A stretch of 64,000 nucleotides of DNA from Carettochelys insculpta (lineage: Eukaryota > Chordata > Testudines > Carettochelyidae): assembly GCF_033958435.1 (NCBI RefSeq), contig NC_134152.1, forward strand, positions 16,850,001 through 16,914,000, written 5' to 3'. This document shows, in pieces, positions 33,336-43,289 of this stretch. The notes beneath the pieces were generated by a model. It searched no databases, had not been told where the DNA came from, and was given only the letters and a program-made list of their open reading frames with translations. Position numbers and translations under genes: made by a program. Every line of letters begins with the position of its first letter. The stretch's first letter is position 1.

Positions 33336-34147
33336 ACAAATTGGAGAAATGGTCTGAGGTAAATAGGATGAAGTTTAATATGGACAAATGCAAAGTACTC
33401 TGCTTAAGAAGAAATGATTAGTTTCACACATACTGCATGGGAAGTGACTGTCTAGCAAGGAATACTGCAGAAAGGGATCCGGGGCTCATAGTGGACCACT
33501 ATTAAATATGAGTCAACATTGTGATGCTGTTGTAGAAAAGCAAACCTGATTCTGGGATGCATTAACAGGAGTGTTGTGAGCAAGACATGAGAAGTCATTC
33601 TTCTGCTCTACTCTGCTCTGATCAAGCCATACTTGAGGTATAGTGTCCAGTTTTGGGCACCACATTTCAAGGAAGATGTGGAGAAATTGGAGAAGGTCCA
33701 CAGAAGAGTAACAGCAATGATTAAAGGTCTAAAGAACACGAGCTATGAGGGAAGAATGAAAGACTTGGGCTTGTTTAGTTTGGAAAAGAGAAGATTGAGA
33801 AGGGACATGATAGAAGTTTACAAGTACCTGAAAGAGTGTTACAAGGAGGAGTGAGAACATTTTTTCTTCTTAGCCTCCAATGATAGGACAAGAAGCAATG
33901 GGCTTAAACTGAAGCAAGGGAAGTTTAGGATGGACATTAGGAAAAACTTCCTAACTATCAGGGTGGTTAAACTTCGGAATTAATTGCCTAGGGAGGCTGT
34001 GGAATCTCTATCACTGGAGATATTTAAAAGCAGGTTAGACAGACATCTGTCAGGGATGGTTTAGATGATGCTTGGTCCTGCTGTGAAGGCAGGGGATTGG
34101 ACTTAATGACCTTTTAAGGTCTCTTCCCATTCTACTGTTCTATGATC
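33336..34147 (+). mobile_element. CR1 LINE 3' part
   Basis: The sequence begins in the region after the catalytic site ('atggacaaatgcaaagtact'). It continues with the frame MRYSVQFWAPHFKEDVEKLE, VHRRVTAMIKGLKNTSYEGR and LFSLEKRRLRRDMIEVYKYL, and ends near 34147 with 'cattctactgttctatgatc'. It directly abuts the tail of the RTE-like LINE. It is dead and 5'-truncated. Confidence 0.8.
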
Positions 34148-34905
34148 TCATCAGCATAAGTAGTGCATAATAAAGCAACGACATACCATGAGCTGACAAG
34201 TCATGCTGTGCCGTGCAATTGTCATATCATAAGATAATGCAGAAATAATATAAAAGGGGGTTTATAATATATAAATATTTTAATGGGCATTTTTAATGCA
34301 AATTTAGTTTAAATCTTTGATTTCATGAACATTTCTGATTTATCAAAATAGAATTTGCCAAAGAAAAACTATTGAGAACAAAAATTTACAATCAGCTCTA
34401 ATCCTCAGATTACTTGGCATTATTGTTTTAAGAAATAAAATGTGATCATACTTCAAAATAGGCATTTTGTTCATCGCTATTTCAGATTGCTCCTGTGTCT
34501 CTGTTAACTACACACATGTGGGCATAATTCTGTATTTTTATGACTTCACTGATGAACTTTTAAAAATAGACTTCCTGGGAGTATATTTAGAAACATAAAA
34601 GACTTGCAAGTGCAATTTGATACGTCAAAAGTTGACAGTCTCTCTCCAGAATGTCTTTCTGAGCCTTATTTTACACAGTTAATTTTTATATAGCATCTGA
34701 CACCTTCAGTCTTCTTCCTGTAGCTTCTTTTATATCTTTGAAATAATTTTAGTCTGTTTTTACACTTTATGTAAATATTTTATCAGTTCATTATAATTTC
34801 TATTTCTCGCCACATGGAATTGATGTTACCTTGTTTGAATATTGTAAACAGCTATCAGCAATAATCATACATTTATGTTTACCTTGACTTTTATTTTTGT
34901 CTCAG
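34148..34905. other. No recognised feature
   Basis: AT-rich non-coding sequence up to the Harbinger insertion site. Confidence 0.4.
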
Positions 34906-34908
34906 GGT

Positions 34909-35120
34909 GGCTACGTCTACACGTGAAGCCTACATCGAAGTAGCCTATTTCGATGTGGCGACATCGAAATAGGCTATTTCGATGAATAGCGTCTACACGT
35001 CCTCCAGGGCCGGCAACGTCGATGTTCAACTTCGACGCTGCGCGGCCCAACATCGAAATAGGCGCAGCGAGGGAACGTCTACACGCCCAAGTAGCACACA
35101 TCGAAATAGGGATGCCAGGC
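34909..35120. repeat. Left terminal and subterminal repeats
   Basis: CGTCTACACG occurs at 34914-34923 (terminal), 34990-34999 and 35076-35085, so spacing is about 76 and 86 bp. Between them are many ATCGAAATAG and TTCGATG motifs forming short palindromes. Such subterminal arrays are typical binding sites for transposon proteins. Binding by the Myb-like protein is my inference. Confidence 0.7.
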
Positions 35121-35266
35121 ACAGCTGCAGACAGGGTCACCGGGCGGACTAGCGCTTCCAGGGCAACAGCTAGCCGCTCCCTTAAAGGGCCCCTCCCAGA
35201 CACACTCAGCCTGCACAGCACGCGGTCTGAGGAGCCATAGGCACACAGACCCCGGGCGCCGCAGTC

Positions 35267-36679
35267 ATGGACCCCCAGCAGTAGCAGCAGCAGCAGCAGC
35301 TAGAGGTCCACCCAGCCCTTCCGGCAGGAGCAGGGCTTGCCCTGCTCCGTGCCATGCGGGAGGCAGCTGAGCACCTCCTTGCCCCAGAGGAGGAGATGCC
35401 CCCAGGGCAGCAGGGTTCAACCCCTACCCCTGCAGCACCCCGCCACCCCCCCCGCCTCACAAGCCGGCGGCTGTGGAGCTACCCCACCAGCACCGACTGG
35501 TGGGAGCGGCTGGTGCTTGGGGAGTGGGACGACGACCGCTGGCTCAGGAACTTCAGGATGAGCCGGCAGACATTTCTGGAGCTGTGCCAGTGGCTCACCC
35601 CCCGCACTCAGGCACCAGGACACCACCATGCGGCGTGCCCTCACAGTGGAGAAACGGGTCGGCATCGCTGTCTGGAAGCTGGCCACTCCAGACAGCTACC
35701 GATCCGTGGGGCAGCAGTTTGGTGTTGGCAAGGCCACCGTCGGGGCTGTCTTCATGGAGGTAAGCGAACCCACGGGGGGAGGGCAGGGCAGGGCAGGGGG
35801 GCCAGGGCAGGGCAGGGCAGCCAGGGCAGGGGGGCCAGGGCAGGGCAGGGCAGGGCAGGGCAGGGCCACGCACACCCTGCTCACCCCTCATTGGTGCTGT
35901 CCCATGTGCTTTCTCTGCAGGTTGTGCGTGCCATCAACGCCATGCTCCTGCACAGGCTCGTGAGGCTGGGGGACCCAGATGCCACCATCGCCGCCTTTGC
36001 CACCCTGGGCTTCTCCAACTGCTTCGGGGCTCTGGATGGGACTCACATCGCCATCCACGCCCCGCATCACAGTGGAGGACGATACCTCAATCGAAAGGGC
36101 TACCATTCTGTCGTCCTCCAGGCCTTGGTGGACAGCCGGGGACGTTTCCTGGACATTTATGTGGGCTGGCCTGGCAGCACCCACGACGCCCGGGTTTTCC
36201 GGAACTCGGGCCTGTGCCGCCGGCTGGAGGTGGGGACCTACATCCCCCAGCGGGAGATCCCTCTGGGGGACACCACCATGCCCTTCTGTGTCATCGCAGA
36301 TGCGGCCTACCCCCTCCGGCCGTGGCTCATGCACCCCTACATGGGCCATCTCTCCGTTAGCCAGGAGTGCTTCAACGAGCGCCTGAACCACGCGCGCCAG
36401 GTGGTGGAGCGCTCATTTGGCTGCCTGAAGGGACGCTGGAGATGTCTCCTGACCCGCCTGGATGCAGGCCCCAACAACATCCCCCAGATTGTGGGTGCCT
36501 GCTGCGCCCTGCACAATTTGGTCGAGAGCAAGGGGGAGACCTTTTTGCAGGGCTGGGCTGCAGAGGCCAGCAGGGCACACGTCCAGCCATCTGCTGCCCC
36601 CAGTCGGCAGGTGGACCCTGAGGGGACCGGGGTCCAGGAGGCCCTGCGGGCCCACTTTGATGAACAGGCCGCGGGGTGA
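35267..36679 (+). pseudogene. Harbinger DDE transposase, two lesions
   Basis: The probable start is ATG 35267 (MDPQQ, then a glutamine run). Exon 1 is 35267-35759, the intron is 35760-35920 (GTAAGC...TCTCTGCAG, phase 0) and exon 2 is 35921-36679. Exon 1 carries the helix-turn-helix region (TPDSYRSVGQQFGVGKATVG). Exon 2 carries the catalytic triad: Asp at 36035-36037 (GALDGTH), Asp at 36185-36187 (STHDAR) and Glu at 36407-36409 (VVERSFG). Two lesions are visible. One CAG of the glutamine run is TAG (35282-35284), and the C run at 35598-35603 has one base too many, shifting the frame before DTTMRR. About 416 residues would be expected, slightly longer than HARBI1-type proteins. The enzyme would cut and paste DNA in the nucleus with its Myb-like partner. 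Confidence 0.88.
35760..35920 (+). other. Transposase intron with GGGCA minisatellite
   Basis: The intron opens with GTAAGC directly after ATGGAG and closes with 'tttctctgcag'. Most of it (about 35778-35870) is tandem GGGCAGGGCAGG-type repeat. The reading frame of exon 2 happens to stay open through the intron, so a naive long frame includes a spurious Gly/Gln/Ala-rich segment. Exon 2 resumes at VVRAINAML. Confidence 0.8.
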
Positions 36680-36859
36680 ACTCTGCCCAGGCCCCCTACT
36701 GCCCGCCCCTTCCTCCCCCACACTCCTGCCCCAACGCCTACACCATGGAGCACCCCACCGCACCCCCCTCCCACTTGTCCTGGACAAATGACAGCACGCA
36801 CTTGTGGCTGAACATAAACTTTTTTTTTTCTTTCCGAACCATTTTTTTTTATGACTGTA

Positions 36860-36865
36860 AATAAA
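36860..36865 (+). terminator. Transposase polyadenylation signal
   Basis: AATAAA lies 181 bp after the stop codon, in an AT-rich stretch within the GC-rich element, between the two convergent genes. Confidence 0.6.
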
Positions 36866-37087
36866 TATTTGAACCACAAACCAAAAACTATGTACAAACG
36901 TTGAACAAAAGCAATATGTACAAAAATAAAACAATACAAAGAAACAACTGTCCGCAATAATAAAAAGAAAACCAGGGAGGATAAAGGGGAGAACTATTTA
37001 CATGGGGGGGACGGGGCAAACTGGGGGCTGAAAACCACAGGGTCCAACTATATACAAGGGGGGGGACACGTCCCGGGCCCCTCGCCC

Positions 37088-39132
37088 CTATAGCCTGGCA
37101 CCGGGCGTTGGCGGCCGGGAGCCCCGCCGCGGTCGCAGCCTGGTCCGTGGCTGGGTGGGAGCGGGCTGGACCGGAAGGTACGGAGGCCGGCGAGTGTCAG
37201 GTGGCTCCAGGGGTCCCTCAGCGCTCCGGCCCTCGCCGGTGGGTGGCGGGGCGATGGCGGACGGGACGGCGATGGGCGGAGCAGCTGGTGTTGGGGCTGC
37301 AGGAGCAGGCAGGGCGGGTGATGTTGCGGACGGCGCGGCATGGGGGGCCAGGTAGTCCACTAAGTGGTTAAATGTGTCCATGTAGGCCCCCCATGCCTCC
37401 TGGCGCCAGGCCAGCGCCCGCTCCTGCAGCTGGAGGTGCTGCTCCGCGACCTCCAGCTGCCGACGGTGGATGGCCAGCAGCTGGGGGTCCGTCGACGTCG
37501 GCGGTTGGTGGCGCGGGGTCCGCCGTCTAGCCCGCCATGGGGCCAGTCGGTCCTTGGCTGAGGGGCTGGCCTGGAGCGATGGTCCCGGAGGGCTCTCCGG
37601 GACGACTGACGCCTCGCCGGTGCTCTCTTCCAGTCCTTCTGATGGTGCAGGTGCAGGACACAGGAGAGGAGGTGGGGAAGAAGAATGGAGACAGGAGTTA
37701 GTGTGGGCCCCGAGCCGTGGCCTTTGTCCCCCCAGCCCTGTGCTGCAGGTTCCCCATCCCCGTCCCCGGAAGATGCTGCTGTGATGGATAGGGTTCAGGG
37801 GTCCCCCTGCCCTGCACCCTGTCCCCTGGTGGGAGCGACTTGCACTTCACCCTGCAGGGTCTGAGAGCAGGAGAGGTTTCTTAGGCCACAGATGCCCAGT
37901 TTCTGCCAGGAGTGACAGCACCAGCTGTCGGAAGAGACAGTCCTTCCAACCCATCCTGGGGAGAAGACCCCAAGGGGTGCCCCTCTGGGATGCAGCTTTC
38001 CCCCTCCTCAGGCTGGCTGCCTTCCAGCTCTCCCTTCCCCTAGCCTCTACCTGTGGGCCCCGCCCTCGCCCCCCAAGTCCAAGCCAGCTCAGCTCCTCCC
38101 TCCTGTTTGTTCAGGGCAGAGGTGTCACCTGTCAGCTGTAGCCCCAGGATCCTCCTTTGCCCCTGGGAGCTATTCGGCTCTTGTTGCTCATATGTAGACT
38201 GAGTCTCCCTTTGGCACTCCCCCCACTCCATCACATGCTGCTGCTGCGGGGTGTCCCACCCCCTCCTCCCGGGGGCCCCTCGAGGTTCCGCTCCCCCCTG
38301 GACCGGGGATGGGGCATGGCACTGTCATGCGGGGTGAGGGGGGACAGAGGCTGATGGATGCAGTGCTGTGAGGGCCATGGCCCTGGTGTCCTTGGGGCCA
38401 TGGCCATGTGAGCATGTGGGGGGCCCTGGACACATCTCTCTTACCCCCGCCCCTCAAGCCCGGGGTGTCCACCAGAGGGGGGTACCTACCCGTCGGTCCG
38501 CTCCCACGGTCCGGAGATCCCCGGGGGGGGGAGGCCCTGCTGCTGCTCCGGGATGGCAGGAGGAGGATCTGCAGCCCGGATTCTGCGGAGGAGGAGCCCC
38601 CCTCCTCCTCCTCCTCCTCCTCCTGCCGCGATGTCCCGGGAGTGGGCTCCGGGGGGGGCCCCCGGGGTGCGGGGCTTGCCTCCAGGGCGGACTCCGTCTG
38701 CAGGGCCTGCTGGGGCTCGTCGGCCGAGGTGTCAAGGGTGGCCGGAGGGGAGGAGGTGTGCCGGGAGCCCGGGATGTCCCTGAGCTCCCTGTAAAAGGGG
38801 CAAGTGACGGGGGCGGCCCCAGATCGGCTGGCCGCATCCCGGGCCCGGGAGTAACCCTGCCGCAGCTCCTTGACCTTACTCCTGACGTGGTCAGGAGTGC
38901 GGGCAGGGTGACCCCGGGCAGCCAGGCCGTCGGCCAGCCGAGCGAACGCATCCGCTTTCCGCCTCTTGCTCCCCATTACCTGGAGCACCTCCTCCTCGCT
39001 CCAGAGCCCCAGCAGGTCCCGCAGCTCGGCCTCCGTCCAGGAGGGGCCCCGCTTCCGCTTGCCAGCCTGGCTGCCCTGGCTCCCCTTGGGGAGGGTCCCC
39101 TGGGGGCGCTGAGGGGGCTGCCGGCCAGCCAT
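37088..39132 (-). CDS. Harbinger Myb/SANT-like DNA-binding protein, open across predicted splice
   Basis: I place the start at 39132 (MAGRQPPQ). Exon 1 runs 39132-38490, with donor GTAGGT at 38489. The intron is 38489-37639. The acceptor 'caccatcag' precedes exon 2 at 37638-37088. The phase-1 join restores a glutamate and the whole 1,194-nt frame is open, giving 397 residues. A basic patch (GKRKRG, about 24-29) precedes a Myb/SANT-like trihelix region at about 29-105 (SWTEAELRDLLGLWSEEE, RSKVKELRQGYSRARDA). A glutamate run lies at about 171-177. Exon 2 has a likely coiled coil (QLEVAEQHLQLQERALAWRQ) and a Pro/Ala tail. In this family the partner binds the terminal repeats and helps the transposase into the nucleus. 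An upstream in-frame ATG at 39318 is an alternative start. Confidence 0.85.
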
Positions 39133-39299
39133 CGCAGCTGTGTGGGGCTGAGGGTGGTGCAGGCTGGCCGCGTGTGCAGGCTGCAGCCTGCATGTTCCCT
39201 CAGCTTCCTGCAGAGGAAGGGAGGGGGAGGGGACCTTTAAGGGGCCGCTCCACGCGGCCACCAGTGAGCTGAAGGGCTGGAGAGAGCGTCTCTCAACCC

Positions 39300-39556
39300 C
39301 CCAGCTGATGGCCGCCATGGAGGACCCGGCAATTTCGATGTTGCGGGACGCGGATCGTCTACACGGTCCCTACTTCGACGTTGAACGTCGAAGTAGGGCG
39401 CTATTCCGATCCCCTCATGAGGTTAGCGACTTCGACGTCTCGCCACCTAACGTCGAAGTTAACTTCAAAATAGCGCCCGACATGTGTAGCCGCGACGGGC
39501 GCTATTTCGAAGTTAGTGCCGCTACTTCGAAGTAGCGTGCACGTGTAGACACAGCT
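39300..39556. repeat. Right terminal and subterminal repeats
   Basis: CGTCTACACG lies at 39356-39365 and, in reverse, the terminal copy sits at 39542-39551. Between them are palindromes built from TTCGAAGTAG and CGTCGAAGT motifs ('cgacgttgaacgtcgaagta'). The piece at 56364-56505 matches this terminus. Confidence 0.7.
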
Positions 39557-39845
39557 GGTGTCTCTTAAAGATATTTGGAAACCAGAATTTCTGCTCTGTG
39601 GGGAAGTCCAACAATTTGAAATTTGTTTTGAATTGGAATGAACAGGGAAGCACGTGAGTCCATGCAGCAACATTGTTCATGGTAGGATAGTGTTTCACAG
39701 ATTTATAGCTTTACTTGCTTGTACCAAAGCTCTTATATATGAAAATAATTTTTACATAATGCTTTTATCATTACGTCTTTATTAGTACTATATTGGGCTA
39801 TTAATGAACATGCATTAATGCATGCAATTAATGTAGAGTAGACTT

Positions 39846-40356
39846 AACGTGTTTAAAAATTAACGTGAGTTAATTGCAGGTATGTCAATTGACAGACCTA
39901 TTTTAAAATGTGCTGACTGGCAGGGCTCTGAGCTCTGGCCAGCTCCCAGCCCCATGGTTGCTGGGGTTTCCCAAGCCCTGGTCAGGTCTCCAGGGCTGGA
40001 GCTGCTAGCTGGGCTACTAGCCACTGTGCTACTCCCAGAGAGGGTTCCAACTGGTGTCCCATGGCTGCAGAGATCCTGGCCAGGTCTGGGAGAACCTTGG
40101 CAGCCTTGCAGCTGAGAGTGGCTGGGGCACAGAGCCCTGCTGGTAGCCATGCAGCCATAGGGACCTCAGCCAGATGCAGCCCTGCAACTGGGATCCAGCT
40201 GGGGTGTGAAGCCCTGCTGCAGGCAACCCCATAACTGCAACACCTGGCTGGGGCTGAGGGAACCCCAGAAGCCCTATGATTAATCACACGATTAATTATG
40301 ATTACTTTTTAATCACACAATTAATCATGATTAATTTCTAATCACTTAACAGCCCT
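39846..40356. mobile_element. Unclassified repeat ending AGGGCTGTTAAG
   Basis: The right end, read inward, is AGGGCTGTTAAGTGATTAGA followed by several ATTAATCATGATTAAT-type palindromes. The left side has 'taacgtgagttaattgcagg'. The middle is GC-rich and non-coding. I recognise the style of a common vertebrate DNA-transposon-like repeat but cannot assign a superfamily. The left terminus is missing or decayed. Confidence 0.45.
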
Positions 40357-41132
40357 AATCCTACATTCTTATTAAAATAACTAAGTTACTCAAAGTAAGA
40401 ACTCAGTAAGGACCTCAGGATTGGATCCATAAAGAATAGCTTTGCAATGCTAACAAATATACAAAGCAAACATAGCAATAGGTGGTGCCATCAATTCCAG
40501 AAATAGCTATAAATGAAAACTGATTACCCTCAGTCCCTTGTTGGTATGAAATACAAAACTACGTTATCCTAAATCATAAGGGCCTGTATATCCAATCCAG
40601 GCACACGATTCCTGCTGCCGCCAAGGACTTTACTGATTTTTTTTAGGAGGTAAGCAAACTAGATATGAAAAATAACTGGTTTGGGACTAAGCGTTGCACA
40701 ACTTATGCTAGAGTTTGCACGATGCGACAGTTAGCACAAATTTATCCTTTGCGTTGGACTAGGAATAGAAATACATCTAGGAGCAAAGCAATAAAGGAAT
40801 GTCTGATTACTTTCAGTGTAGAGAGAAGAAAGGGAAAGTGTGTCTTCCTCTGCCTGAGGTCATTCCATGCCATTCTCCCTTTCAATTTACTGAGCTGTTT
40901 ATCCTCTTGCCCAGTCTGTTTTTTATCACATCTGTTGGCAATCATCCACGTGAGTATGGCCCATGGTTAGAAGAGGAAACCACTGAGTATTGTGAGTAGT
41001 AAAAGGGGAAGTGGGAGACCACAGAGAGTGGAAAGAAAAAAGAGTAATAATTATCTCATGATATTGCTTGTGAAGAATCCAAAGGAGGTGCCATAATTCA
41101 GTGAAATCTTACCAGGAGCAGCAGATGTAATA
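40357..41132. other. No recognised feature
   Basis: AT-rich non-coding sequence with short overlapping frames on both strands only. Confidence 0.4.
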
Positions 41133-41249
41133 TAGGAGTATTTCTCAATATTTTTTTAATAAAGGACCCCTTTTAAAAATGTTTAAGTACCCTCAGACTT
41201 CTCTCATGTACCCCTAAGAGTATGCATATCGCCAGTTGGGAAACATGGT
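41133..41249. mobile_element. Possible short hAT-type MITE
   Basis: 'gagtatttctcaatattttt' and, inward from the right, 'accatgtttcccaactggcg' resemble each other and hAT-type ends. No clear duplication is visible. Weak call. Confidence 0.3.
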
Positions 41250-41408
41250 CCTTAGGTGATCTGAGGTCTTGAAACTAGCGCCATTCAGCCTTTCCAGATT
41301 ACAGTACTCTTTTCAGGAGTCAGATTTGTTTTGCATACAACCAACTGACATCTCACTTAAAAACTACTTACTTACAAAAACATGCAAACATATCACAGAA
41401 GTCTACTA

Positions 41409-41622
41409 AGCTGTATCTACACTAGCCCCTTGCTTTTGGAAGGGGCATGGTAATGAGCGAGATCAGAAGATGCTAATGAGGCACTGCCATGAATATGGAG
41501 AGCCTCATTAGCATAATAGCAGCCATGGCAATTGGAAAGTACCGCTTTTGAGTTGCGCGCTGCCTGTATAGACAGGGGCCTTTTGAAAGGACCCCCCCAA
41601 TCTTCGAAAGCCCCTTCTTCCT
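41409..41622. mobile_element. Half-length GTCTACAC MITE
   Basis: It begins AGCTGTATCTACACTAGCCC and ends, read on the minus strand, at AGGAAGAAGGGGCTTTCGAA. Length is 214 bp, nearly the same as the half copies at 4780-4992 and 59766-59981, and it breaks at the same place. It matches one arm of the element at 6237-6634. No flanking duplication. It abuts CR1 sequence. Confidence 0.65.
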
Positions 41623-41631
41623 AACACCAGA

Positions 41632-42165
41632 AATCAAAGGTCTGTATTTTACTTCTCATCTTCCTTCCTTTTGTCATGATCCTGAAATCCACCATCTCAT
41701 GATCACTGAAGCCCAGTTTGCCACCCACTTCTATTTATCCTACTAGTTTTTCCCTGTTTGTGAGCAGCAGGTCAAGCTACGCATGGCCCCTGGTCTGTTC
41801 CTTCAGCACTTGTACCAGGAAGTTATCCCCAACATTCTCCAAAAACTTCCTGGATTGTCTGTGTGTTGCTGTATTGGTCTCTCAGCAAATGTCTGGGTGA
41901 TTAAGGTCTCCCATGAGAACCAGAGCCCATGTTCTGGAAGCTTCTCTGAGTTGTCTGAAGAAATCCTCATCTACCTCATCTACCTGGTCTGGTGATCTAT
42001 AGCAGACACCAACCACAACATCACCTCTGTTGCTTCTGCCTCTAAGCTTAACTCCAAACCTTGTCATGGGCTTTTCTTCCTCCATATACTGGAACTCTGA
42101 GCAGTCCTACTGCTCTCTCACATACGGCACCACTCCTCCTCCTTTTCTCCCCTGCCCAATGATTG
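41632..42165 (-). mobile_element. CR1 LINE internal fragment
   Basis: The minus strand reads VKLRGRSNRGDVVVGVCYRS, then FFRQLREASRTWALVLMGDL with NHPDIC, then the LLLTNRE-like segment and the DHEMVDFRIM-like block. This is the endonuclease-to-reverse-transcriptase linker. Both the 5' and the 3' parts are missing. Several stops. Confidence 0.75.
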
Positions 42166-43065
42166 CTGCTACTGGGATGGGCAGTATTTTTCATTCTTGT
42201 TGTGTCTGAGTTGTGGAGGGGGAAGAGGGGGGAGACTGGTGCTCCTGGGGCAGGGCTGGAGGTGGGGGGAAACTGGTCGCGGATTAGAGAGGGGGTGTTT
42301 CAGAGATATGGATGGGGGATTAGTAGGGAGTGAGAGTACCGGGGCAAGCAGGATTAGTAGGGGATTGGGCACACGGGGCAAGCGGGATTAGGAGGCGATT
42401 ACAGAAGGGGCACTACGAGGGAATTGTGATATTGGGAGTTATTAGAGAATTAGAAGAGGGACATTATTGGGCGTTGAGCGAGTGGGTGGACACTGGTTGT
42501 GACAGTGGAGTTATGATTGGTGAGAGGGTGACACTAATGTGGGGGGTGGGGGGGAACAAACCCACATTGTGGACAGCTCCAGGCACAGATGCAGTGAACT
42601 CTGGGTCCATCTTGGGGGCTCTCATATCTCTCTCCCACTATCGGTCCTTGCCATGGGGACATGAGGGCTAAGCAACTGTGGGCTGCGCTGCTGCAGAGGG
42701 GGCGGGGCCCTGGGCTGGGCTGCAGGCTGGGATTCAGGTCCCTGCTTCTCCCTTGCTTCAGGGACTATGATGGTATTGGAACTGTTACTGGGGAGGGGGG
42801 AGGGTCACCCCTTCCTCTTAGCTATAGGGATGAGATTGGGTGAGGCAAGAAGTGCAGTGGGAGCAGGTTTTGCTGTTCCCCAGCTTGCTCCAAGACTGCT
42901 AGCCCCATCCAGGTTCATGTCCAGTAACGTTATCTTTTATCACTATATTTTGCATACTATCTATACAGGTATATGAAAATAAATGTATAAAATCCATGGC
43001 TCTTTGTACTCTAGCCACAGGTTTTTTGGCTCTTGGTCTCTAACTGGGTGGCCACGTCTCTTCTA
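42166..43065. other. G-rich DNA with a hAT-like right end
   Basis: About 42190-42850 is G-rich on the plus strand, with loosely repeated 'ggattagtagggg' and 'gggcaagcgggatta' motifs. At 42985-43065 the sequence 'tggctctttgtactctagcc' and 'ctgggtggccac' resembles the right end of a common hAT family. The left end is not identified. There is no coding evidence. Confidence 0.35.
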
Positions 43066-43289
43066 GTTTGACATCTTATTTATGAGAGATCAGACTTCAG
43101 AAACTACTTGTCTATTCCGAACATATATGAGAAGATCTCTTTACTTTTTCCTATGATAGCTGCAAGGAGTCAGGGAATGAGGCACTAGGATTGAGAATAT
43201 GACAATTGTCTCTCCAGAGCTCTCAATGGTCCCCTTTTTGGTGCTATAGCAGTGTGGAGGAGGAAGCCATTCGATTCAAATGCAGAGGT

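Larger units (their letters stand above)
34909..39556 (+). mobile_element. Nearly intact PIF/Harbinger transposon, TSD GGT
   Basis: The left end is GGCTACGTCTACACGTG and the right end read inward is AGCTGTGTCTACACGTG. GGT is duplicated at 34906-34908 and 39557-39559. The 4,648-bp body is markedly GC-rich compared with its flanks. It holds a two-exon DDE transposase on the plus strand and a two-exon Myb/SANT-like gene on the minus strand, which converge near 36.9-37.1 kb. This two-gene layout is the hallmark of autonomous PIF/Harbinger elements. It is the youngest of the three Harbinger copies here, because the Myb-like gene is still open. Confidence 0.92.

Noticed and set aside
35354..36679. 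A single 441-codon frame on the plus strand
   Set aside because: It reads through the intron (35760-35920) and, before that, through about 150 bp in the wrong frame after the C-run insertion. The spliced model is the better one.
38368..39240. 290-codon plus-strand frame
   Set aside because: It is the GC-rich shadow of the Myb-like exon on the minus strand. It has no motif of its own.
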